Positions 1 through 5,091 of a DNA stretch of 5,091 nt are shown here, piece by piece; within the stretch, counting starts at the first letter, position 1, and every line of letters begins with the position of its first letter. Origin of the DNA: CAWHOW01 sp050013795. GTDB taxonomy: Bacteria; Bacteroidota; Bacteroidia; Bacteroidales; CG2-30-32-10. The DNA is taken from positions 1 through 5,091 of the forward strand of contig JBEKEO010000225.1 in assembly GCA_050013795.1 (NCBI GenBank), in the 5' to 3' direction. The position numbers were made by a program, and so were the translations under genes. The notes below the pieces were generated by a model that saw nothing but the letters and a program-made list of their open reading frames with translations, was not told where the DNA came from and did no database searches.

Positions 1-22
1 GCTTGAAATTAACTTTTGCACC
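1..22 (-). CDS. Possible first codons of a divergent gene (partial)
   Basis: On the minus strand a GTG at 22-20 opens a frame that stays open to the left edge and reads (M)QKLISS. An AAAG lies directly upstream of the GTG. The start sits about 30 bases downstream of a good minus-strand -7 element at 59-52, a sensible leader length. The nearest in-frame stop upstream is a TAA at 39-37, so the start must lie between there and the edge, and GTG is the only common start codon in that stretch. Only seven codons are visible, so the product cannot be identified from sequence. From memory, TrmH-type RNA methyltransferases of Bacteroidota have a similar N-terminus (Q-x-KLI-x-SL) and can lie next to tamL-like genes; this is weak evidence. 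The frame could equally be chance, with the real gene starting further left. Confidence 0.22.
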
Positions 23-51
23 TTTACATATACTCTTTAATTCCTTTTATG

Positions 52-82
52 CAAAAATATGAAAATATACTTCGGCTTCAAC
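52..82 (-). promoter_or_regulatory. Candidate Bacteroidota promoter, minus strand
   Basis: Read on the minus strand, 59-52 is TATTTTTG, an exact match to the Bacteroidota -7 consensus TAnnTTTG. GTTG at 82-79 matches three of four bases of the -33 element TTTG. The 19-base spacer between them falls in the usual range. Transcription would start near 45-47 and run left, toward the candidate GTG start at 22. AT-rich DNA gives chance -7 matches, but the paired -33 at correct spacing makes this the best promoter candidate in the window. Confidence 0.4.
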
Positions 83-87
83 AGATT

Positions 88-113
88 TTTGTATGTTGTA
101 ATTCTTAAATTTG
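88..113 (+). promoter_or_regulatory. Candidate Bacteroidota promoter for the Omp85 gene
   Basis: TAAATTTG at 106-113, followed by CAAC, is an exact match to the -7 consensus TAnnTTTG. TTTG at 88-91 could be the -33 element, but the 14-base spacer is shorter than the usual 17-23, so the -33 assignment is weak. Transcription would start near 118-120, giving a leader of about 20 bases before the TTG start at 139. It would be back-to-back with the minus-strand candidate at 52-82. Confidence 0.38.
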
Positions 114-138
114 CAACTTATTTGGAATTCTATTTGCT

Positions 139-2502
139 TTGAAAAGAACCCCATTATATATATTATCTTTTCTTATTGTATGTATTATTGCATGCTCATG
201 CAATCCTACGCGTAATTTAGTAAATGGAGAGTTCCTTATAAAAAAAAATGCAGTCAGTGTTGATAATGAACTTATCAATAAAGATGAATTAAGCAGTTAT
301 ATTAAGCAAAAAACCAATAGGAAATTTTTAGGTATATTCCGGCTGCGTTTAACCTTATACAATATGGCCACAAAAGGCAAAAGAGTAAGCAAAACCGATA
401 CTTTTCTTATTAATACTATAGGCGAACCCCCAGTTATTCTCGATACTTTTCTTACCGAGAAATCTTTAAAACAAATAAGGCTTTACCTTAATTCGAAAGG
501 ATATTTCAATTCTGATGTAAGAAAAGAAATTGATACATTAAAAAGGAAAAAGGCAATAGTAAAGTATATAGTTCATGCTTCACAGCCATATAAAATACAA
601 AGTATAAATTTCAATATTGAAGATAATAATATAAAATACTATGTTAATGAAGATTCAGCAAAATCATTGTTAAAGAGAGGAAATATATTTGATGTGGATG
701 TTTTGCAAAATGAAAGGGAACGAATAACAGAAAACATGAAAAATGAGGGCTATTATTCTTTTGCAAAAGAATATATTTCGTATGATATTGACAGTACGCT
801 TGGAACTCACCAATTGAACATTACAATGAATATCGATAACCCTTTTGTTAAATCTGGCGACTTTAATGATTCTCTGGTAAAAGCTCCGCATAAGAGATAT
901 ACTATCAATTCAGTGAATATATACACACAATATAGTTCTCTCGATCAGGATACTATAAAATACAAGATATATAAATTCGCCGCTCTTCAGCGTAAGAAGA
1001 AAGACAAACCGGTAATTTATACTTTCCTTTTTAAGGATACGCTTCGAATTAAACCTTATACAGTAACTCAATCTGTATTTATACAACCTGATGAATATTT
1101 TAACCTAAGGGATATCGATGAAACATACAAAAGCCTTATGGATCTAAAGATGTATAAATTTGTTAACATACAATTTGTTATTCCTCCTCAGGATTCACTT
1201 AATGGCCCCAATTTTTTAAATTGCAAAATTCAACTTACACGAACCCCCGTTCAATCTATCTCTTATGAGCTGGAATCAACAAACTCTGCAGGAAATCTTG
1301 GGATTGCCGGAGATGTATTGTATCAGAATAAAAATATATTCAGAGGAGCTGAAATACTTAAGCTGAAAGTGACAGGTGCCACTGAAATACAAAAAGTATT
1401 GGGTGAGAGCTCTAATAATAACATTAATAAACATCTCCCATTCAACACTCTCGAAACCGGCGCTGATGCTGAAATAGACATTCCTAAATTCCTTATTCCG
1501 GTGAAACAGGAACGTTTCCCGAAATACTTCAGGCCTCAAACTGATATTGATATGGGTTTAAATTATGAGCGAAGACCTGATTATACGCGCTATATTGCTA
1601 ATCTTTCTTTTGGATATGTTTGGAAAGAATCACCGAAAAAGAAGCATATACTTTATCTCGCCGATCTGAACTCGGTTAAAATTTATCCCACTGCTGCGTT
1701 CGATAGCCTTATTAATTCAATTAATGATATTAAAATACAAAACAGCTATAAGGACCATTTAATTATGGCTTTAAAATACAGCTTTATTTATAATGACCAG
1801 CAACTAAGCAAAAGCAAGGACTTTACATATATACGCGCTAATTTTGAAACTTCCGGAAATCTAATGAGAGGCATTGATAGATTATTTAACAGTCAATTGC
1901 CTTCCGATAGCATCTATTCCATATTTAAAATTAAGTATGCTGAATACATTCGCGGCGATTTTGATATAAGACATTACTTTTTGTTTGATAAACTGAATAC
2001 GTTAGCAATACGTGGAGCCATAGGGGCTGGTTATGCGTATTGGAATTCGGATGCTCTCCCGTTTGAAAAAAGTTTTTATTCAGGCGGAGCAAACAGTGTG
2101 CGTGCATGGCAAATATATTCGCTTGGGCCCGGTTCTTATTCGAATAATGTAATTTCAGGGCTTGATAAGACCGGCGACATTGACATTGAAGGAAATATTG
2201 AATATCGTTTTCCTGTTTTCAGTTTTCTTAAAGGAGCATTATTCGTTGATGCCGGTAATGTATGGCTAAACAAAAAGAATGATGAGATACCCGGCGCGGA
2301 TTTCGAATTTGACAGGTTCTATAGAGAGATTGCTATCGGTTCAGGAATTGGAGTCCGTTTCGATTTCAGTTTCTTTATTATTCGCTTTGATTTTGCTTTT
2401 CAACTTAGAAATCCTGCTGTTCCTGAAGACCAACGATGGGTTCAGCTTTCTTCATCCTTAAAACATTTAAGACTTAATTTTGGTATTGGCTATCCTTTCT
2501 AA
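139..2502 (+). CDS. tamL: TamL-type BamA/TamA family outer-membrane lipoprotein
   Basis: This 787-residue Omp85-family protein should sit in the outer membrane and help insert or translocate other outer-membrane proteins. The N-terminus is a lipoprotein signal: Lys2-Arg3, a hydrophobic stretch at about 5-18, then IIAC with the lipidated cysteine probably Cys19 (Cys21 is a second candidate). POTRA-like alpha/beta modules follow at about 28-150, 153-233 and 254-350. They show the typical GYF/GYY turns at 121-123 and 204-206. The C-terminal beta-barrel runs from about 375 to 787. It carries the loop-6 signature SGGANSVRAW at 648-657 (Arg655), GALFVDAGNVW at 699-709, and a terminal strand ending in Phe787, as expected of a beta-signal. 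A lipid-anchored TamA-like Omp85 protein is what is called TamL in Bacteroidota; BamA itself is usually longer, with five POTRA domains and no lipobox. The start is TTG: an in-frame TAA lies at 106-108, no ATG or GTG lies between, and the signal peptide begins right at the TTG. The codons are strongly AT-rich. Confidence 0.88.
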   Translation: MKRTPLYILSFLIVCIIACSCNPTRNLVNGEFLIKKNAVSVDNELINKDELSSYIKQKTNRKFLGIFRLRLTLYNMATKGKRVSKTDTFLINTIGEPPVILDTFLTEKSLKQIRLYLNSKGYFNSDVRKEIDTLKRKKAIVKYIVHASQPYKIQSINFNIEDNNIKYYVNEDSAKSLLKRGNIFDVDVLQNERERITENMKNEGYYSFAKEYISYDIDSTLGTHQLNITMNIDNPFVKSGDFNDSLVKAPHKRYTINSVNIYTQYSSLDQDTIKYKIYKFAALQRKKKDKPVIYTFLFKDTLRIKPYTVTQSVFIQPDEYFNLRDIDETYKSLMDLKMYKFVNIQFVIPPQDSLNGPNFLNCKIQLTRTPVQSISYELESTNSAGNLGIAGDVLYQNKNIFRGAEILKLKVTGATEIQKVLGESSNNNINKHLPFNTLETGADAEIDIPKFLIPVKQERFPKYFRPQTDIDMGLNYERRPDYTRYIANLSFGYVWKESPKKKHILYLADLNSVKIYPTAAFDSLINSINDIKIQNSYKDHLIMALKYSFIYNDQQLSKSKDFTYIRANFETSGNLMRGIDRLFNSQLPSDSIYSIFKIKYAEYIRGDFDIRHYFLFDKLNTLAIRGAIGAGYAYWNSDALPFEKSFYSGGANSVRAWQIYSLGPGSYSNNVISGLDKTGDIDIEGNIEYRFPVFSFLKGALFVDAGNVWLNKKNDEIPGADFEFDRFYREIAIGSGIGVRFDFSFFIIRFDFAFQLRNPAVPEDQRWVQLSSSLKHLRLNFGIGYPF

Positions 2503-2557
2503 TATTTAATTTAAGTCAAGAATATTACTGCTACTGATTCCTGGTTCCAATTATTAA

Positions 2558-4003
2558 ATGACTGCCGAACAACTGAAAAAAAAGATTAGCGAACATTTTC
2601 CTTATGAACTCACAGCAGGGCAATCTTCGCTTTTAGGCATGATTGCTGAGTTTCTGCTCGACAGAGAAGAAAGAAACCTGTTTGTATTAAAAGGGTATGC
2701 GGGTACAGGCAAAACCACCATAGTCAAAGCCATAGCTGATGTTATGGATGAATACAAACACGGAATTGTGCTTCTTGCTCCCACCGGGCGCTCTGCTAAA
2801 GTATTGTCGAACTACAGCGGCAGGAAAGCATTTACTATACATAAAAAGATATACAAGCTACACACCGGCAGCGATGGCTTGTTTCATCTTAAGCTGACAC
2901 AGAATATTCATAAGAATACATTGTTCATCGTAGACGAAGCATCCATGATTGCAAATACGTCAATAGGGCAGGAAGGAAGCCTGTTTGGAGGAAGGGCGCT
3001 GCTCGATGACCTGATGGAATATGTATACAACGGCAGCAACTGCAGGCTTATTATTATTGGAGATACCGCACAACTTCCACCAGTTGGAATGGATATAAGT
3101 CCTGCCCTCGACCTGAAATTTCTGCAAAGCACTTTCGGGATTAAGATACGTTCGTTCGAGCTTACTGAAGTAGTAAGGCAGGAAATGGATTCAGGCATAT
3201 TGTTCAATGCAACAGCTATCCGCAAAATAATAGCCTCACAGAAACAGAATGTCTTTCCTAAATTCAAGATGGATGGCTTCACCGATATTGTTAAGGTCAG
3301 GGGCGATGACCTTGAAGATGCCCTTAACGAAGCATACGGAACCTACCGTGCTGATGAAACTATTGTTGTTTGCCGCTCCAATAAACGAGCTAACCTTTAC
3401 AATGGTCAGATACGTTCGCGCATCATAGGACGCGAAAGCGAGATTACAGGCGGCGACCTGCTGATGGCAGTTAAGAATAATTATTTCTGGCTGTCGGATG
3501 AGTCAAAAGCAGGCTTTATTGCCAATGGCGAAATGTTGGAAGTTCAACGACTGAAGAACATAAAAGAGATGTATGATTTTCGCTTTGCTGAGACATCCGT
3601 TCGTTTAAAAGATTATCCCGATGAAGATAGTTTTGATGCGCTGTTACTGCTTGATACTATTCAATCAGAAGCGCCTGCCCTGACCAATACCGAAAGCAGG
3701 AAACTTTATGATAGCATTATGGAAGATTATCAGGATGTCCCTTCCAAGCGCAGCCGTATGCAGAAGGTAAGGGAAAGCAAGTATTTTAATGCTCTTCAGG
3801 TCAAGTTCGCCTGGGCGCTTACCTGTCATAAATCGCAGGGAGGGCAATGGAAGGCGGTATTCATTGAGCAGGGTTATTTAAAGGATAACATGATTGACCG
3901 TGCATACCTTCGCTGGCTTTATACCTCCCTTACCCGCGCCACTGAAAAGGTATACCTTATTAACTTTGATAAGAAATTCTTTGATGAACAACCGAACGAA
4001 TGA
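2558..4003 (+). CDS. RecD/Dda-like superfamily 1B ATP-dependent DNA helicase
   Basis: This is a cytoplasmic ATP-driven DNA helicase of 481 residues; family knowledge suggests 5'-3' movement on single-stranded DNA in repair or replication restart. The motif set is complete: Q-motif-like Gln22; Walker A GYAGTGKTT at 46-54 (Lys52); motif Ia APTGRSAKVL at 74-83; TIHK at 93-96; Walker B IVDEAS at 124-129 (Asp126, Glu127); motif III GDTAQLPPVG at 168-177; motif IV EVVRQ at 204-208; CRSNKRAN at 272-279; motif V TCHKSQGGQW at 422-431; and motif VI YTSLTRAT at 455-462 (Arg460 the likely arginine finger). The two ends fit an AAA_30-like ATPase domain and a UvrD_C_2-like C-terminal domain. It lacks the N-terminal extension of RecD2, so its size is closer to phage T4 Dda (about 440 residues). 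The ATG at 2558 has no clear Shine-Dalgarno sequence. The gene follows the Omp85 gene by 55 bases with no visible terminator, so read-through is possible. It is less AT-rich than the gene before it. The biological substrate cannot be told from sequence. Confidence 0.88.
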   Translation: MTAEQLKKKISEHFPYELTAGQSSLLGMIAEFLLDREERNLFVLKGYAGTGKTTIVKAIADVMDEYKHGIVLLAPTGRSAKVLSNYSGRKAFTIHKKIYKLHTGSDGLFHLKLTQNIHKNTLFIVDEASMIANTSIGQEGSLFGGRALLDDLMEYVYNGSNCRLIIIGDTAQLPPVGMDISPALDLKFLQSTFGIKIRSFELTEVVRQEMDSGILFNATAIRKIIASQKQNVFPKFKMDGFTDIVKVRGDDLEDALNEAYGTYRADETIVVCRSNKRANLYNGQIRSRIIGRESEITGGDLLMAVKNNYFWLSDESKAGFIANGEMLEVQRLKNIKEMYDFRFAETSVRLKDYPDEDSFDALLLLDTIQSEAPALTNTESRKLYDSIMEDYQDVPSKRSRMQKVRESKYFNALQVKFAWALTCHKSQGGQWKAVFIEQGYLKDNMIDRAYLRWLYTSLTRATEKVYLINFDKKFFDEQPNE

Positions 4004-4025
4004 ACTATCGAACAATCGAATTGAG
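3986..4025 (+). repeat. Degenerate 8-base tandem repeat across the helicase stop
   Basis: GAAC recurs exactly every 8 bases at 3986, 3994, 4002 and 4010, with a decayed GAAT at 4018. The units are GAACAACC, GAACGAAT, GAACTATC, GAACAATC and GAATTGAG. Units three and four differ at one base. The run covers the last five codons and stop (4001-4003) of the helicase gene and extends into the 35-base gap between the convergent genes. It contains no inverted repeat that could act as a terminator. Confidence 0.5.
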
Positions 4026-4038
4026 AACCGCTTCCTGC

Positions 4039-4272
4039 CTACTCTTTAATAAACCTCCTTACACTAACCCCCTTTTCTGTCTTCACCTCCACAACATACA
4101 CCCCGCCCGGCAAGGCTGAAACATCTATGCTTGCTTTATAGTCGGCCATATTCTTTTCAAAAACCATATTACCAACTATATCATATATTCTTATATCGTT
4201 AATCGTACTTCGCAAATCTCCTGTATTTACTGTTATATTATCATTTGTAGGGTTGGGTGTTACTGTCAAACT
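4039..4272 (-). other. T9SS type A C-terminal sorting domain
   Basis: The last 77 residues of the minus-strand gene match the Por_Secre_tail type of domain. It opens with SLTVTPNPTNDNITVN, has the central strand IRIYDIVGNMVFEKN, then SIDVSALPGGVYVVEV and ends VRRFIKE. This is the classic pattern PNPxxD ... IYDxxG ... DVSxLPxGxYxVxV ... xKxxKx. Such domains direct proteins through the type IX secretion pore, after which they are normally cleaved and the protein is released or attached to surface lipopolysaccharide. It is strong evidence that the organism has T9SS. Confidence 0.9.
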
Positions 4273-5091
4273 ATTATTTTCAATGTTCTGTGGAGGTTCA
4301 TTAATACCCGTTGTAACGCCACACATGCTGCTGTTCCTTACTATATCTTTCTGAAACTCTGACCAGGCAGGGCCATTGCCTTTGCCTGCAGACAACATAT
4401 AGGCGCGTCCAAAATCATTCTGAAAAGCCGGATATTCACCATGTCCGCCGACAATAAATATTCCAAGACTATCATCATTTGCGAAATCTGCAACAATCGG
4501 TGCATTGTCAAATGAAAATAATGAATCACCATAATCTGCTGCAAGGTTTATTGTCCAGATAAGGCTTCCATCGTTTCCGTTCAGCGCAATTACTTTCCCT
4601 CCGTCAGTAGCGAAAATAACATCAAGATAAGAATCGTTATTGATATCGGCAAGTGCAACACCTCGGAATGCCTGTTCATTATTTGGTATGTCATAATGCC
4701 ATTTAAGATGCCCTGATGCTGACAAAGCTCCTACCACACAATAGCTGCAAAAAACAACTTCACAACTATCGTCATTATCAATATCTGCAATAGAAACAGG
4801 AGCTCCCGTATAATAGCCCGGAGCATAAGCATATTTCCATTTTGTTGTCCCGTTATCGCCGTTTATGCAATAAATAGTATCATTATATGAACCTATCACC
4901 AGTTCCACTTTATCATTCTTATCAAGATCGGCAACAGCAGTGCCGTGATACATCACATCACCTATAGGATAAGTCCACAGCAAACTATGGTCACTGCACC
5001 TGTATGCATACACTTTATTGCTGTCGGGATTCACATTATCCCAAGTACCCACTACAAAATCCAGTTGCCCGCTGTTATTAAGATCAACAAT
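4039..5091 (-). CDS. Secreted FG-GAP/PQQ-like propeller protein with T9SS sorting domain (partial, 5' end missing)
   Basis: The last 350 residues of a secreted or cell-surface protein are visible; the N-terminus, with the expected signal peptide, lies beyond the right edge. A GTG at 5052-5050 could be mistaken for the start, but the frame stays open to 5091 and the extra codons (IVDLNNSGQLDFV) form a repeat loop, so that GTG is an internal Val. Counting from the edge, five repeats begin with Asp-rich loops at residues 3, 55, 103, 149 and 202 (such as ADLDKND, ADIDNDD, ADINNDS), typical of FG-GAP/VCBS calcium loops. They alternate with PQQ-like blade ends at Trp39, Trp85, Trp131, Trp179 and Trp243 (such as GDNGTTKWKY, GNDGSLIWTI). 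This suggests a beta-propeller, possibly binding calcium. A linker follows at about 258-273, then a T9SS type A sorting domain. The ligand or substrate is unknown; nothing in the visible part looks like a catalytic domain. The TAG stop at 4041-4039 faces the helicase gene 35 bases away. Confidence 0.85.
   Translation of the reverse strand: MVDLNNSGQLDFVVGTWDNVNPDSNKVYAYRCSDHSLLWTYPIGDVMYHGTAVADLDKNDKVELVIGSYNDTIYCINGDNGTTKWKYAYAPGYYTGAPVSIADIDNDDSCEVVFCSYCVVGALSASGHLKWHYDIPNNEQAFRGVALADINNDSYLDVIFATDGGKVIALNGNDGSLIWTINLAADYGDSLFSFDNAPIVADFANDDSLGIFIVGGHGEYPAFQNDFGRAYMLSAGKGNGPAWSEFQKDIVRNSSMCGVTTGINEPPQNIENNSLTVTPNPTNDNITVNTGDLRSTINDIRIYDIVGNMVFEKNMADYKASIDVSALPGGVYVVEVKTEKGVSVRRFIKE
4486..5091 (-). 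repeat. Five FG-GAP/PQQ-like protein repeats
   Basis: Coding repeats of about 46-53 residues in the minus-strand gene. The repeat-opening Asp codons have their first bases at 5085, 4929, 4785, 4647 and 4488. Each unit has an Asp/Asn-rich loop, a hydrophobic strand (for example VELVIGS or LDVIFAT), a short strand such as KVIALN or TIYCIN, and a closing W-x-[YI]. The fifth unit is the most diverged: its loop is ADFANDDS, and its tryptophan lies in PAWSEFQKD, resembling the W-x-x-F-x-x-D motif often found near PQQ-like repeats. Unit one is cut by the window edge. Repeats are conserved at protein level, not as DNA repeats. Confidence 0.75.

Noticed and set aside
10..23. Plus-strand TTAACTTTTGCACC, resembling a Bacteroidota -7 region.
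   Set aside because: Imperfect match (first base wrong or one extra T), its -33 would lie outside the window, and it would give a leader over 100 bases long while overlapping the likely divergent start. Kept only as an alternative.
49..108. Small plus-strand frame of 19 codons (ATG at 49, TAA at 106) upstream of the Omp85 gene.
   Set aside because: No recognisable features, no ribosome binding site, and it lies across the candidate promoters. It would be transcribed only from a promoter further left.
1276..1539. Open frames on the minus strand inside the Omp85 gene (670-891 and 1276-1539).
   Set aside because: Both lie fully within a well-supported gene, lack starts with ribosome sites, and their translations look like antisense of beta-strand coding sequence.
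2475..2482. TAATTTTG near the end of the Omp85 gene, an exact -7 match that could drive the helicase gene.
   Set aside because: It lies in coding sequence (LNFG) and has no -33 element at a normal distance. AT-rich coding DNA yields such matches by chance.
2503..2557. Searched the gap between the Omp85 and helicase genes for a terminator or promoter.
   Set aside because: No stable stem followed by a T-run and no -7/-33 pair were seen.
2908..3282. Open frame of 124 codons on the minus strand inside the helicase gene.
   Set aside because: It overlaps conserved helicase motifs II-IV on the other strand and its translation resembles no protein family; a shadow frame.
139..4003. Idea that the Omp85 protein and helicase form a dedicated system, such as DNA uptake or defence.
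   Set aside because: Only adjacency supports it. Both look like widely distributed Bacteroidota proteins, and no nuclease, pilus or other partner is in view.
4004..4038. Possible bidirectional terminator between the convergent helicase and propeller genes.
   Set aside because: Only 35 bases, with direct repeats but no inverted repeat or T-run.

Overview
The window most likely comes from a member of the Bacteroidota. Three things point there: a protein ending in a type IX secretion (T9SS) type A sorting domain, a lipoprotein-anchored Omp85 protein of the TamL type, and -7 promoter elements matching the Bacteroidota consensus TAnnTTTG rather than a sigma70 -10 box. Coding starts also lack clear Shine-Dalgarno sequences, as is usual in that phylum. 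The DNA is AT-rich, most visibly in the first gene.

Layout. Positions 1-138 are a short regulatory region with candidate -7 elements pointing in both directions, so a divergent gene probably starts at or beyond the left edge. Positions 139-2502 (+) encode a complete 787-residue outer-membrane Omp85-family protein with a lipoprotein signal, starting at TTG. After 55 bases, 2558-4003 (+) encode a complete 481-residue superfamily 1B (RecD/Dda-like) DNA helicase with a full set of helicase motifs. A small 8-base-period repeat (GAAC every 8 bases) straddles its stop codon. The third gene is convergent, stops at 4039 and runs off the right edge at 5091. It encodes the C-terminal part of a secreted protein made of FG-GAP/PQQ-like beta-propeller repeats followed by a T9SS sorting domain.

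How the genes relate. The first two lie in the same direction with a short gap and no visible terminator between them, so they may be co-transcribed, but their roles (outer-membrane assembly and DNA unwinding) have no obvious link. The third gene is a separate convergent unit whose product would leave the cell through T9SS. I see no RNA gene, mobile element, CRISPR array or prophage feature. The window looks like ordinary Bacteroidota chromosome. I found no convincing new multi-gene system, and the findings below are modest.
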